64,000 bases of DNA from Dietzia sp. B32 (GCF_024732245.1 NZ_CP093845.1:2418001-2482000); one strand, 5' to 3'. Counted from the first letter of the stretch, positions 40,581-50,058 are shown. Numbers and translations: made by a program. The notes: a model not told the origin generated them from the letters alone.

Positions 40581-41819
40581 CTACAACGGCAGGACGTCGA
40601 TCTCGGCGCCGGACTCCAGTGAGGTGACGTCGGCGGGGATCTCGATCAACACGTCCGCCCGGGCCATCGAGGCCACGAGGTGCGAGCCGGGGCCCGAGAC
40701 CGGATCGGCGGTGCCGTCCGCGGCCAGCGCCGCCCGCAGGTACTGCACCCTGCCGGCGGGAGAGGTGACGTCGCGGGACAGGCGGGCGCGGACGGGGCGG
40801 ATCGGCGCGCGGCCGACGGCCTCGAGGATGACCGGCCGCAGGAGCACGACGAACGACACCATCGCGCTCACGGGGTTGCCCGGCAGGCACACCACGGGAG
40901 TGCCACGCCAGCTCGAGAGCCCCTGCGGGCCGCCGGGCTGCATGGCGATCGGGGCGAAACGGGCGCCCTCCCGGTCGGCGAGCACCTGGCGCACGACCTC
41001 GGCGTCGCCCATCGACACCGCGCCGACGGTCACCACGAGGTCGGCGTCCCCGGCGGCCGCGTCGAGAGTCGAGGTGAACGCCGCGCGGTCATCGCCGCTG
41101 ATGAGCGTCGTGGTGACCTCGCAGCCGCAGGCCTTGAGCGCGGCGGCCAGGGTGATCGAGTTGGACTCCCAGATCTGGCCGGGCGCGAGCGGCCGCCCCG
41201 GCGCCACCAGCTCGGAACCGGTCGCCACCACCCCGACCCGCGGCCGCGGCCGCACGTCGAGTCCCGACTCCCCGAGCGAGGCCGCCGCCGCCAGGTGCCG
41301 CGCCTGTAGCCGCACCCCGGCGTCGATCACCACGTCGCCGGCCCGGACATCGTCCCCCGGGCGACGGATGAACTCGCCCCGCGACCGCGGCGCATGTACC
41401 AGGACGACAGTGGGGTCGGTCTCGCTCACGGTCGTGTCCTCGATGGGCACCACACAATCGGCACCCCGGGGGACGGGCGCTCCGGTCATGATCTTGCAGG
41501 CCTCGTCGTCGTCGACATCGGGTCCCGGCCCGTCACCGGCGTGCACCGCCCCGACCACCGTCAGCCGCGCCGGCGAGTCGGGTCCCGCCCCGGCCACGTC
41601 AGCGGAGCGCACCGCGTACCCGTCCATCTGCGAGTTGACGAACAGCGGCAGGTCGACCGACGCCCGCAACGCCGCCGAGAGCACCGAGTCCGCGCACGCC
41701 GCGAGCGGCAGGTGCGTACTGCGGGCGGCCCGCTCGAGGACCGGCTCCAGGTGCGAGCGCAGGAGCTCGCGGTACTCGGCGGGGGACGGGCGGCTCGGCC
41801 TGTCGGGCAGGGAGGTCAT
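40581..41819 (-). CDS. moeA: Molybdopterin molybdotransferase MoeA
   Basis: 412 aa from the ATG at 41819; the longer frame upstream is antisense to the permease promoter. NSQMDGYAVRSADV (MoeA signature), MTGAPVPRGAD, GVVATGSELV, GAVSMGDAEVVRQVL and CLPGNPVSAMVSF are all present. MoeA inserts molybdate into adenylylated molybdopterin made by the MogA half of moaCB. Minus-strand TACGGT is 6 nt before the ATG, a leaderless pattern. A second MoeA domain occurs in the fusion at 62260. Confidence 0.95.
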   Translation of the reverse strand: MTSLPDRPSRPSPAEYRELLRSHLEPVLERAARSTHLPLAACADSVLSAALRASVDLPLFVNSQMDGYAVRSADVAGAGPDSPARLTVVGAVHAGDGPGPDVDDDEACKIMTGAPVPRGADCVVPIEDTTVSETDPTVVLVHAPRSRGEFIRRPGDDVRAGDVVIDAGVRLQARHLAAAASLGESGLDVRPRPRVGVVATGSELVAPGRPLAPGQIWESNSITLAAALKACGCEVTTTLISGDDRAAFTSTLDAAAGDADLVVTVGAVSMGDAEVVRQVLADREGARFAPIAMQPGGPQGLSSWRGTPVVCLPGNPVSAMVSFVVLLRPVILEAVGRAPIRPVRARLSRDVTSPAGRVQYLRAALAADGTADPVSGPGSHLVASMARADVLIEIPADVTSLESGAEIDVLPL

Positions 41820-41825
41820 GTCACC

Positions 41826-41831
41826 ACCGTA
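41826..41831 (-). promoter_or_regulatory. Probable -10 of a leaderless moeA transcript
   Basis: Minus-strand TACGGT ends 6 nt before the ATG at 41819. The divergent permease start is only 76 bp away, so the two promoters are back to back. Confidence 0.5.
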
Positions 41832-41895
41832 ACCGCGTTGTACTGTGCCTACGGTCCGCGCGAGTGCGGCCGGACGCAGCGAGAGTGGGGAAGAA

Positions 41896-43359
41896 GTGGG
41901 TCTCTGGTCGGTACACGGCGACGGCAAGAACATCAGGCCCGGCGAGGTGGTCGCCCCCATGGAGCGGCTGAGCTGGCCGCGGACCATCGGGATCGGCGCC
42001 CAGCACGTGGTGTCGATGTTCGGCGCGACATTCGTCTTCCCCATCATCATGGGGCTCAACCCGCAGCTGGCGATCCTCTTCTCCGGCGTGTGCACCCTCC
42101 TGTTCCTCGCGGTGGTCAAGGGGCAGGTCCCCAGCTACCTCGGCACCTCGGTGGCATTCGTCGGCGCGGTCGCCGCGATCCGCGCGCAGGGCGGCACCAG
42201 CGCCGAGGTGACCGGCGCCATGCTCGTCGCCGGCGCGACGCTGCTGGTGGTGGGCCTGATCGTGCACGTCGTGGGCGGCCGCGTGGTCACCGCGATCCTG
42301 CCGCCGGTGGTGACCGGCGCCGTGGTGATGCTGCTCGGCTTCAACCTGGCGCCGGTGGTGGCGGAGACGTACTGGCCGCAGGACCAGTGGGTCGCACTGG
42401 CGGTGATGATCGTGCTGATCGGAATGACCGTGGGGCTCAAGGGCTTCGCCGGGCGGATCGCGATCTTCCTGTCCCTGGTCTTCGGCTACGTCCTGTCCTG
42501 GGTGCTCGACCTGGTCACCGGGCCCATCACCTCGTTCAACGCCACCGCCGGTGAGGTGACCGAGCACCTGCGGGTGGACTGGTCGGGCGTGTGGGACGCG
42601 CCGTGGATCGGGCTGCCGCCGATGACCGACGAGGCCGCCGGCGTGGTGGGTATCCACGCGCCCGACTTCTCGCTGGCGTTCGTGCTGCTCGTGGTGCCGG
42701 GCGTCATCGCGCTCATCGCCGAGAACGCCGGGCACGTCAAGGCGATCGGCGAGATCACCCGCACCGAGACCGACGGCCTGATGGGCCGGGCGCTGGCCGC
42801 GGACGGCGCGGGAACCGTGCTGGCGACCTCGTTCGGTGGATCGGCGACGACGACGTATGCCGAGAACATCGGTGTGATGGCCGCGACCAAGGTGTACTCG
42901 ACGGCCGCCTACGTGGTGGCCGCGCTGACCGCGATCGTGCTGGGGTGTTCGCCGAAGCTGGGAGCCGTGATCTCCGCGACCCCGGGCGGCGTGCTCGGCG
43001 GCATCACGGTGGTGCTCTACGGCATGATCGGCCTGCTCGGTGCCAAGATCTGGAAGGAGAACCGGGTCGACTTCGGCAACCCGCTCAACCTCGTCCCGGT
43101 CGCCGCGGGCGTGGTGATCGCGATCGGGGACACCACCCTGGTCATCACCGACGACTTCCAGCTCGGTGGCATCGCCCTGGGCACCCTGGTGGTGGTCCTG
43201 GGCTACCACCTGGGACGGGCGATCGCGCCGCAGCTGCGCGGCCAGGCCGAGCGCGACGAGATCCACGAGCTCACGCTCCTGGGCCCGAACCCGGACGTCC
43301 CCGCCCCGGACGTCCCCGCCCCGCCAGGGGCGCGCCGCGGACGGGGACACAGCGGATAG
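41896..43359 (+). CDS. NCS2-family uracil/xanthine permease (UraA-like)
   Basis: 487 aa from a GTG at 41896, with GGGGAAG close upstream. About 12-14 membrane segments from residue 30 to 455. UraA-type signature [12 protein letters not shown] and [23 protein letters not shown]; the latter resembles the uracil-binding region. The C terminus is a Pro-rich tail with repeated PDVPAP. It imports uracil or another pyrimidine/purine base by proton symport. It sits between moeA and moaA without an obvious functional link. Confidence 0.9.
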   Translation: MGLWSVHGDGKNIRPGEVVAPMERLSWPRTIGIGAQHVVSMFGATFVFPIIMGLNPQLAILFSGVCTLLFLAVVKGQVPSYLGTSVAFVGAVAAIRAQGGTSAEVTGAMLVAGATLLVVGLIVHVVGGRVVTAILPPVVTGAVVMLLGFNLAPVVAETYWPQDQWVALAVMIVLIGMTVGLKGFAGRIAIFLSLVFGYVLSWVLDLVTGPITSFNATAGEVTEHLRVDWSGVWDAPWIGLPPMTDEAAGVVGIHAPDFSLAFVLLVVPGVIALIAENAGHVKAIGEITRTETDGLMGRALAADGAGTVLATSFGGSATTTYAENIGVMAATKVYSTAAYVVAALTAIVLGCSPKLGAVISATPGGVLGGITVVLYGMIGLLGAKIWKENRVDFGNPLNLVPVAAGVVIAIGDTTLVITDDFQLGGIALGTLVVVLGYHLGRAIAPQLRGQAERDEIHELTLLGPNPDVPAPDVPAPPGARRGRGHSG

Positions 43360-43439
43360 GTGACCGGACGGGGGTCGCACGCCGCCGGACGGTGCCCCCT
43401 ACACTCGGAGCCACGCGACCGCGGAGGGAGGTGGGCGCC

Positions 43440-44486
43440 GTGACGGAACCGGACACCCGCAGCCCCTCCACGCGCCCCGCCACCCCGCTGCTCGTCGACT
43501 CCTTCGGCCGCGTCGCCCGCGACCTCCGCGTCTCGCTGACCGAGAAGTGCTCGCTGCGCTGCACGTACTGCATGCCCGAGGAAGGACTGCCGCCCATCCC
43601 GGACGCCGCGCGGATGACTGCTGACGAGGTGATCCGGCTGGTCGCCCTGGCGCACCGCGAGCTGGGCGTGCACGAGGTCCGCTTCACCGGGGGAGAACCC
43701 CTCATGCGGGCCGACCTCGAGCACATCATCGCCGGCACGCGGGCCGAGTGCCCCGACCTGCCGATCGCGATGACCTCCAACGGCGTGGGGCTCGAACACC
43801 GGGTCGGCGCGCTGGTCGAGGCCGGTCTGGACCGGATCAACATCTCCCTGGACACCGTCAACCGCCTCGAGTTCGCCCAACTCACCCGCAGAGACCGGCT
43901 GCCGTCCGTCCTGCGGGGAGTGCGGGCCGCGGTCGAGGCCGGCCTGGACCCGGTGAAGGTCAACGCGGTGCCCCTGCGGGCGACCCTGCACGGAGCGCCC
44001 GACCTGCTGGAATGGGCCCTGGCGGAGGGGGTGCAACTACGGTTCATCGAGGAGATGCCGCTCGACGCCGACAACACGTGGTCGCGCGCGGAGATGGTGA
44101 CCGCGCAGGACGTGCTGGACTCCCTCGGCACCCGCTTCGACCTCGTTCCCGCCGGGCGCGAGGACCCGTCCGCGCCGGCCGAGATGTGGCGGGTCGCCGG
44201 ACGCGCCGTGGGAGATGCTCCCGCAACGGTCGGGGTGATCGCGACCGTCACCCGCAACTTCTGCGCCGCCTGCGACCGGACCCGCCTCACCGCCGAGGGG
44301 ACCGTGCGGTCGTGTCTATTCAGCGACGACGAGACGGACGTCCTCGGGGTGCTGAGATCGGGCGCTCCGGACCACGAGGTCGCCGAGGTCTGGCGCGGCG
44401 CGATGTGGGGCAAGCAGGCAGGCCACGGCATCGGCGGCACCGCCTTCCACAGGCCGCGGCGGTCGATGGGCGCCATAGGTGGTTGA
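43440..44486 (+). CDS. moaA: GTP 3',8-cyclase MoaA
   Basis: 348 aa from a GTG at 43440 with GGAGGGAGG upstream; a GTG at 43431 abuts the Shine-Dalgarno and is unlikely. Radical-SAM cluster C37-x3-C41-x2-C44 (CSLRCTYC), GGEPLMR (83-89 region), and the C-terminal cluster C275-x2-C278-x13-C292. The terminal Gly-Gly typical of MoaA is present. It makes the first Moco precursor from GTP together with the MoaC half of moaCB. TACACT at 43400-43405 is a plausible -10. Confidence 0.95.
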   Translation: MTEPDTRSPSTRPATPLLVDSFGRVARDLRVSLTEKCSLRCTYCMPEEGLPPIPDAARMTADEVIRLVALAHRELGVHEVRFTGGEPLMRADLEHIIAGTRAECPDLPIAMTSNGVGLEHRVGALVEAGLDRINISLDTVNRLEFAQLTRRDRLPSVLRGVRAAVEAGLDPVKVNAVPLRATLHGAPDLLEWALAEGVQLRFIEEMPLDADNTWSRAEMVTAQDVLDSLGTRFDLVPAGREDPSAPAEMWRVAGRAVGDAPATVGVIATVTRNFCAACDRTRLTAEGTVRSCLFSDDETDVLGVLRSGAPDHEVAEVWRGAMWGKQAGHGIGGTAFHRPRRSMGAIGG

Positions 44487-44504
44487 CGTGTCAGTGCCGG
44501 AGGA

Positions 44505-44510
44505 TAGGGT
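44505..44510 (+). promoter_or_regulatory. Probable -10 of a leaderless moaD transcript
   Basis: TAGGGT ends 7 nt before the GTG at 44518, inside the short gap after moaA. Confidence 0.4.
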
Positions 44511-44517
44511 TGACGCT

Positions 44518-44781
44518 GTGAGCAGGACTCCGAGAGTGATCACCGTGGGGTACTACGCGGCTGCCGAGGACGCCGCGGGCACCGCCCGCGAGCGGCTGCA
44601 CACACATGCCACGACCATCGGGGAGTTGGCGCGGGAGGTCTGTGAGCGGCACGGTGAGCCGCTGGCCAGCATCGTGACCGTGTCGTCGTTCCTCGTGGGT
44701 GAGGAGACGACCCGTGACCCGCACGCCTCCATCGACGGTGTCTCCGCGGTGGACGTTCTTCCGCCGTTCGCCGGAGGCTGA
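44518..44781 (+). CDS. moaD: Molybdopterin synthase sulfur carrier subunit MoaD
   Basis: 87 aa from a GTG at 44518; an upstream GTG at 44479 would overlap moaA by 8 bp and add 13 residues. Ubiquitin-like fold with VITVGYYAAAEDAAG at the start and the essential C-terminal Gly-Gly in LPPFAGG. It carries the sulfur used by MoaE (4713). modA starts 3 bp after its stop. Confidence 0.88.
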   Translation: MSRTPRVITVGYYAAAEDAAGTARERLHTHATTIGELAREVCERHGEPLASIVTVSSFLVGEETTRDPHASIDGVSAVDVLPPFAGG

Positions 44782-44784
44782 TCG

Positions 44785-45591
44785 GTGAACCGGGGCCGGG
44801 GTTTCAGCGTGTTCACCCTCGCCCTGGCGTGCTCGGGACTCGTCGCCTGCGCCGAGCCGGATCCCGAGTCCCCCGTCATGACGATCGGGGTCGCGGCCGC
44901 ACCATCCCTGTCCGGCGCGTTCACCGAGATGATCGATCTCTTCGAGGACGAGCATCCCGGGATCCGGGTGAGCCTGGAGCTGGGCCGCTCCGACACCATC
45001 GCGGAGGGGATGCCCGCACGCGACGACATCAACGTCTTCGCCTCGGCGGACGAGGTGTCCATGCAGTGGCTCGTCGACGAGGGGGTGGCGGTCGAACCCA
45101 TGGTGTTCGCCCGCAACCACGTCGTGGTGGCGGTCCCCTCGGGCAATCCCCGCCAGGTCACGGGCCTGCGTGACCTGGAGCGGCCCGACCTGCGGGTGGG
45201 GCTGTGCCAGCTGGAGGTGCCGTGCGGGCGCGCAGCGGAGTCGCTGCTGGCCGCAGCAGGCGTGACGCCGCCGGTGGTCGAACGGGATGCGGGCTCACGA
45301 TCCGTGGCCGCGCGTCTGGCGGACAACGAACTCGACGTGGGCATCGTCTACCGGACCGATGTCGCGGCGTCCCACGGGTGGGTGTCCCACGCCGAGATCG
45401 ACCAGCGGGACAGGGAGTTGGCGCAGGCCGCCGGCACGACCCGCTACACCGTGGCCCGGATCCCCGCCGCCGAGAACGGATCTGATGCCGAGGCCGAGCG
45501 CGAGGCCGCGAGCGACTTCCTCGCGCTGGTGACCTCGGACCGCGGCCGCCGCGCCCTCGAGGGCGCGGGCCTGGCCCCGTTGCCGCAGTAG
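44785..45591 (+). CDS. modA: Molybdate-binding lipoprotein ModA, orphan
   Basis: 268 aa from a GTG at 44785. Lipobox ending SGLVAC (Cys22). The mature part follows ModA: IGVAAAPSLSGAFTEMIDLFE, VSLELGRSDTIAEGM, NVFASADEVSMQWLVDEG, FARNHVVVAVP and VGIVYRTDVAA. It binds molybdate outside the cell for an ABC importer, but no modB or modC gene is next to it or anywhere in the window. It must use a transporter encoded elsewhere, or be a remnant. It is in tight linkage with moaA-moaD. Confidence 0.88.
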   Translation: MNRGRGFSVFTLALACSGLVACAEPDPESPVMTIGVAAAPSLSGAFTEMIDLFEDEHPGIRVSLELGRSDTIAEGMPARDDINVFASADEVSMQWLVDEGVAVEPMVFARNHVVVAVPSGNPRQVTGLRDLERPDLRVGLCQLEVPCGRAAESLLAAAGVTPPVVERDAGSRSVAARLADNELDVGIVYRTDVAASHGWVSHAEIDQRDRELAQAAGTTRYTVARIPAAENGSDAEAEREAASDFLALVTSDRGRRALEGAGLAPLPQ

Positions 45592-45620
45592 GAGTCCGCC
45601 CTCAGGACGGTGGCCGTCCC

Positions 45621-45626
45621 TAGACT
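45621..45626 (+). promoter_or_regulatory. Probable -10 of a leaderless nirK transcript
   Basis: TAGACT ends 7 nt before the ATG at 45634. There is no Shine-Dalgarno at that ATG. Confidence 0.5.
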
Positions 45627-45633
45627 CGGCGAC

Positions 45634-48288
45634 ATGGACACCGCGGCGCCCCGGACCCGACGGAAGGGCTCGTGGCACCGGCGGGCGACCCGACCGGTAC
45701 AGCTGTGGATGATCGCCCTGGTCGTGGTGGGTGTGGTCCACCGGTGGGTGCCCGCGTCCACGTGGACGATCATCCACGTCTTCACCCTGGGCCTGCTCAC
45801 CAACTCGATCCTCGTGTGGGGCCAGCACTTCACCGAGACCCTGCTGCACCGGCGTCCCCCGGAGGAGTCTCGCGCACTCCAGGTGCGCAGGATCATGGTG
45901 CTCAACGTCGGGATCGTGATCCTGATCGCGGGAATGCTCGGGTCCTGGCCGATTCCGATCGTGGCCGGTGCCACGGTCGTGGGCGGTGCGGTGGCCTGGT
46001 ACGTCGTGGACCTGATCCGGCAGCTGCGCGCCGCCGAACCGACCCGGTTCCGGCCGGTCGTCCGGTACTACGCCGTGGCCGCGGCGTTCCTTCCGGCCGG
46101 GGCGGTGGCCGGAGCGGTCATGGGGGTCGGCGTCCCGGAGGAGTGGGCCGTGCGCCTGCACGCGTTCCACCTCGCGGTCAACGTCCTGGGCTTCGTCGGG
46201 ATCACCGTGCTCACCACCCTGGTGACCTTCTGGGCGACGGTGCTGCGAACCCCCATGGCCGACAGCCAGGACGCCGCGGCGGTCCGGTCCCTGGGGGTGA
46301 TGTCGGCCGCGGTGGTGGCGGCAGCGGCGGGTTCGCTCGCGGGCGTGACGCCGGTGACCGCCACGGCGCTGGGCCTGTATCTGCTCGCCGTGCTGTGGCA
46401 CCTGGTCCACCTCGTCCGCACCGCGCGCACGGCACCGCCGCGGGAGTTCGCCTCGATGAGCATCGCGTGCGGCCTGGTGTGGCTGCCGGTGGCGTTGGCG
46501 TGGGCGACGTGGCTCGTCGCCACCGGCCGGATCGGGGACCTGGGGCAGGTGACGACGCCGTTGCTCGCCGGGGCGGCCGCCCAGATCCTCCTCGGAGCGA
46601 TGAGTTTCCTCATGCCCACCGTGATGCGGGGTGGTCCGGCGGCGGTGCGGGCCGGGATGGTGGAGATGAACCGCCTGGTCGCCTTCCGCCTCGTCCTGGT
46701 CAACGCCGGCCTGATCGTCTTCCTCGTACCCGGTGGGACCAGTTGGACCCGGGTCGTCGGCTCCACACTGGCGTTCGCGGGGTTCGCGCTGTTCCTCCCG
46801 GTCATGATCCGCGCCGTCCGCGCGCAGCTGGCCGTCATCCGGAACGCGGCCGCGGCCCGCGAGGCCGGTGAGAAGACCGCCCGCGTCACCCCGGGCACGC
46901 CCCGGCCGGAGATCGCGCCCGGCCGTCGGCGGAATCTGGTCGGCGCGCTGTCCGCCGCGCTGGTGGTGGTCCTCGCCACGGGGGTCGCGCTCGCTGCCGA
47001 TCCGTCCTCGCCACTCCGCCGCACCGATCAGGCCGCATCGGTCACGCCGACCGGGAACACGACGACCGTGGAGGTCACGGCGGTGGGGATGAGGTTCGAG
47101 CCGAGCACGGTGACGGTCCCCGCGGGCGACCGGTTGGTGATCGAACTGACGAACGACGACGACACGACGGTTCACGACCTGTACCTGACGAACGGGGCCG
47201 ATTCCGGCAGGGTCGACCCGGGTGGCTCCGTCACGGTGGACGCCGGCGTGGTCGGCCGCTCACTCGACGGGTGGTGCACGATCGCCGGACACAAGGCGAT
47301 GGGCATGACCTTCCGGGTCCTGGTCGAGGGCGGTGACCCCGCGGCCGCCCACGACGCCCATGGTGGGGCCGGCGGTGCCGCTGCCACCGCCCCGACCGAG
47401 GCGATCGATGTGTTGGCCCCGCCCTCCGGCGACGTCGTGACCCGGGACCCGGCCCTCGCGCCCGCCCCTGCCGGTCGCGAACACCGGATCGCCCTCACGG
47501 TCGAGGAGACCACCGATGAACTCGCACCCGGGGTGGTGCGGCCGGTGTGGACCTACAACGGCGGGCTCCCGGCCCCCACCCTCCGGGGCCGGGTGGGAGA
47601 CACGTTCATCGTGACCTTCCGCAACGAGGGGACCATCGGACACTCGATCGATTTCCATGCCGGCGACGTCGGTCCAGACGAGGTGATGCGGACGATCCCG
47701 CCGGGCGAGGAGCTGGAGTACCGGTTCACCGTGAAGCGGGCCGGTGCCTGGCTCTACCACTGCGCGACCGCACCGATGAGCGGCCACGTCGCCGCGGGGA
47801 TGTTCGGTGCCCTCATCGTGGACCCGCCGGGCCTGTCCGAGGTGGACCGCGAGTACGCCCTGGTCCAGTCCGAGTCGTACCTCGGCGCGGAGGACGAGCC
47901 GTTCGACTCCGGCAAGATCGCCGCGGGACAGCCCGACCTGGTGATGTTCAACGGGCACGCGACCCAATACCGGCGGGATCCGCTGACCGCCCGGGTCGGC
48001 GAGACCGTGCGCGTCTGGGTGGTGGTGGCCGGCCCGAGCGACGGGACGAGCTTCCACGTGGTGGGTTCCCAGTTCGACACCGTCTACAAGGAGGGCGCCT
48101 ACCTGCTGCGGGACGGGCGGGACGCGTTGGGCGGCGGGAGCGGCGGGGCGCAGGCCCTCGACCTGGCTCCGTCGCAGGGCGGATTCGTGGAGATGACCTT
48201 CGCCGAGCCCGGGCGCTACACGTTCGTCGACCATTCCTTCGCCGACGCGGAGAAGGGCGCGACGGGCTTCCTCGACGTGGTGGGGTAG
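45634..48288 (+). CDS. nirK: Membrane-anchored copper nitrite reductase NirK, three-part fusion
   Basis: 884 aa from the ATG at 45634. Residues 20-400: about ten membrane helices with repeated His (H36, H48, H65, H176, H179, H256, H259). Residues about 435-455: one more helix. Residues 475-565: a cupredoxin with a complete type 1 copper site (H514, C548, H553, M558). Residues 595-884: two-domain NirK with all ligands: type 1 H670, C710, H718, M723; type 2 H675, H709, H867; catalytic D673 and H808. The eight-residue Cys-His spacing resembles AniA-type enzymes. It reduces nitrite to NO at the outer membrane face. The fused cupredoxin can feed electrons, and the membrane part may deliver them from quinol; the latter is inference. 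Confidence 0.93.
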   Translation: MDTAAPRTRRKGSWHRRATRPVQLWMIALVVVGVVHRWVPASTWTIIHVFTLGLLTNSILVWGQHFTETLLHRRPPEESRALQVRRIMVLNVGIVILIAGMLGSWPIPIVAGATVVGGAVAWYVVDLIRQLRAAEPTRFRPVVRYYAVAAAFLPAGAVAGAVMGVGVPEEWAVRLHAFHLAVNVLGFVGITVLTTLVTFWATVLRTPMADSQDAAAVRSLGVMSAAVVAAAAGSLAGVTPVTATALGLYLLAVLWHLVHLVRTARTAPPREFASMSIACGLVWLPVALAWATWLVATGRIGDLGQVTTPLLAGAAAQILLGAMSFLMPTVMRGGPAAVRAGMVEMNRLVAFRLVLVNAGLIVFLVPGGTSWTRVVGSTLAFAGFALFLPVMIRAVRAQLAVIRNAAAAREAGEKTARVTPGTPRPEIAPGRRRNLVGALSAALVVVLATGVALAADPSSPLRRTDQAASVTPTGNTTTVEVTAVGMRFEPSTVTVPAGDRLVIELTNDDDTTVHDLYLTNGADSGRVDPGGSVTVDAGVVGRSLDGWCTIAGHKAMGMTFRVLVEGGDPAAAHDAHGGAGGAAATAPTEAIDVLAPPSGDVVTRDPALAPAPAGREHRIALTVEETTDELAPGVVRPVWTYNGGLPAPTLRGRVGDTFIVTFRNEGTIGHSIDFHAGDVGPDEVMRTIPPGEELEYRFTVKRAGAWLYHCATAPMSGHVAAGMFGALIVDPPGLSEVDREYALVQSESYLGAEDEPFDSGKIAAGQPDLVMFNGHATQYRRDPLTARVGETVRVWVVVAGPSDGTSFHVVGSQFDTVYKEGAYLLRDGRDALGGGSGGAQALDLAPSQGGFVEMTFAEPGRYTFVDHSFADAEKGATGFLDVVG

Positions 48289-48312
48289 GTGACAGGACCC
48301 GGCCCCGCGGGG

Positions 48313-48320
48313 GTATTTGA
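48313..48320 (+). promoter_or_regulatory. GTATTTGA element before the VOC gene
   Basis: This AT-rich octamer also occurs upstream of nsrR (62193-62200 minus) and in the narK-hmp gap (60184-60191 minus). It may be a half-site for NsrR or another nitrogen-oxide-responsive regulator. Confidence 0.4.
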
Positions 48321-48404
48321 CGCATCACGGAATGGACGGAGCGTCCCGGCGGTTGATATAGATGACACATCACGCAACAAGTCGATCGCGATCGAGGAGA
48401 TCCC

Positions 48405-49310
48405 ATGCCCGTCTACGTCCAGAACCCCGATCCCCGCAGCCTCGTCGAACGCCCCGCCGACGACCTGCTCGCCGCCGACACCCGCATGGGCGCGGTCGAA
48501 CTGCTGGTCCGCGACCTGGACGCGATGATCGCCTTCTATTCCGGCGGGGTGACCCTCGAGGTGCTCGAGCAGACCGGCGACACCGCCGTCCTCGGCCGGG
48601 CGGGTCGCCAGATCGTGCGGATGCGCCGCATGCCCGACCTGCCCCCGCGCAGGCAGGGGCAGGCCGGACTGTTCCACACCGCTGTCCTCTTCGACGACGA
48701 GCCGTCGCTGGCCGCCGCCGTCGCCTCGGTCGCCCGGCACGCGCCGAGATCCTTCACCGGCAGCTCGGACCACCTGTACAGCCAGGCCTTCTACTTCGAC
48801 GACCCCGAGGGCAACGGCGTCGAGTTGTACGCCGACCGCCCGCGCGAGACCTGGGCCACCGGATCCCACGGGCTGCTCGAGGTCGCCACCAACCCACTGG
48901 ACCCCAACGCCTTCCTGCGCACCCACCTCGCCCGGCCGATCGCCGGCCCGCCGCCCGCCACTCTCGGTCACGTGCACCTGCAGGTCGGCGACATCGGCGT
49001 GGCCCGTGATTTCTACGTCGACGCACTCGGCTTCGAGGTGATGAGTGACGTCGGCTCCGCGCTGTTCATCGCCGCCGGCGGCTACCACCACCACATCGCG
49101 GTCAACACGTGGGGCACGGCAGGCGCGGGCCCCCGTGCGGCGGCACTGGGGTTGGGCCGGGTGAACATCGACCTGCCGACCGCGGACGATGTCGACGCGC
49201 TCCGACAGCGACTGTCCGACCATCGGATCGAGACCCGCCACGACGGTGCGGTCCTGCGCGTCGACGACCCGTGGGGCACCCTCATCCAGGTCGGGGTCGA
49301 GCAGAGCTGA
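48405..49310 (+). CDS. VOC-family (glyoxalase/catechol 2,3-dioxygenase CatE-like) protein
   Basis: 301 aa. Two vicinal-oxygen-chelate modules (about 28-150 and 165-295). First module GAVELLVRDLDAMIAFYSGG and LFHTAVLF, then QAFYFDDPEGNGVELYADRP; second GHVHLQVGDIGVARDFYVDALGF and GGYHHHIAVNTW. This pattern is that of the Bacillus CatE/YfiE group. His in HVHLQ and HHHIAVN and Glu in GVELY could bind metal. GAGGAG lies upstream of the ATG. Reaction unknown. It stands between nirK and bluB. Confidence 0.85.
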   Translation: MPVYVQNPDPRSLVERPADDLLAADTRMGAVELLVRDLDAMIAFYSGGVTLEVLEQTGDTAVLGRAGRQIVRMRRMPDLPPRRQGQAGLFHTAVLFDDEPSLAAAVASVARHAPRSFTGSSDHLYSQAFYFDDPEGNGVELYADRPRETWATGSHGLLEVATNPLDPNAFLRTHLARPIAGPPPATLGHVHLQVGDIGVARDFYVDALGFEVMSDVGSALFIAAGGYHHHIAVNTWGTAGAGPRAAALGLGRVNIDLPTADDVDALRQRLSDHRIETRHDGAVLRVDDPWGTLIQVGVEQS

Positions 49311-49326
49311 ACCGGGCCGGGGACGG

Positions 49327-49965
49327 TCAGACCCAGTTCACCGACAGCGGGGAGCGCCGTGCCCACCCGACGGTCTGCAACAGCGGTTCCTCCAGCTCCA
49401 GCGACGGGTAGCCGAGGCACAGGTACGCGAGGGGGCGGGCGTCGTCCGGTAGCGGCACCGCATCGGAGAGATGGCCTGGCTCGACGAGGCTCACCCATCC
49501 CATACCCAGGCCCTCGGCCGTCACCGCCAGCCACAACAGGGTGATGGCGGAGACCACGCTGTACTCGGTGGCCGCCGGGACACTGGTGGTCCCCAGCGTC
49601 GGTCCCGGCGGCGGTACATGACTGACGACCAGCCCCACGGGCGCCTGGAGGATGCCCTCGAGGCGAAGGGAGTCGTAGAGGTCGCGACGCTCGCCCTCGA
49701 ACCGCTCGGCCTCGGCAGCCCGGACCGCGCGGAAGCCCGCGTGGACGGCTTCCCGGGCGTCCCGGTCCTCGACCACCGTGACGTGCCACGGTTGACTCAG
49801 TCCGACACTCGGCGCGACGGCGAAGACCTCGAGGAGTCGCTCGATGGTCGCGCGGTCGATCGGTGTCGGGTGGAAGTGGCGATGATCGCGGCGGGTCGCC
49901 AGGATGCGCCAAAGGGCGTCGCCATCGGCCGCACGGTCGCCACCGGGGGCGGGGTCGATCTTCAT
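49327..49965 (-). CDS. bluB: 5,6-dimethylbenzimidazole synthase BluB
   Basis: 212 aa. Nitroreductase fold of the BluB branch: ATRRDHRHFHPTPIDRATIERLLEVF, APSVGLSQPWHVTVVE (BluB hallmark SVGLSQPW), ERRDLYDSLRLEGI, YSVVSAITLLWLAVTAEGLGMGWVSL. BluB cleaves reduced FMN with O2 to give the lower ligand of vitamin B12. No other cobalamin gene is nearby. Minus-strand TACCGT is 8 nt before the ATG, a leaderless pattern. Confidence 0.9.
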   Translation of the reverse strand: MKIDPAPGGDRAADGDALWRILATRRDHRHFHPTPIDRATIERLLEVFAVAPSVGLSQPWHVTVVEDRDAREAVHAGFRAVRAAEAERFEGERRDLYDSLRLEGILQAPVGLVVSHVPPPGPTLGTTSVPAATEYSVVSAITLLWLAVTAEGLGMGWVSLVEPGHLSDAVPLPDDARPLAYLCLGYPSLELEEPLLQTVGWARRSPLSVNWV

Positions 49966-49973
49966 GATCGGTC

Positions 49974-49979
49974 ACGGTA
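49974..49979 (-). promoter_or_regulatory. Probable -10 of a leaderless bluB transcript
   Basis: Minus-strand TACCGT ends 8 nt before the ATG at 49965. Confidence 0.45.
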
Positions 49980-50058
49980 GCCCAGGCCGCCCCGTCGCCC
50001 GGTCGCGGTAGGCGGTCGCCGACTCTAGACTGGCGCCCCCGAGACATGGAGGTGCACG

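Noticed and set aside
42591-43439. Upstream in-frame extension of moaA
   Set aside because: It overlaps the permease gene. The GTG at 43440 has a strong Shine-Dalgarno and gives the normal MoaA length.
43360-43439. Molybdenum-cofactor riboswitch before moaA
   Set aside because: The gap is only 80 bp and contains a simple promoter and Shine-Dalgarno; no extended structured leader is evident.
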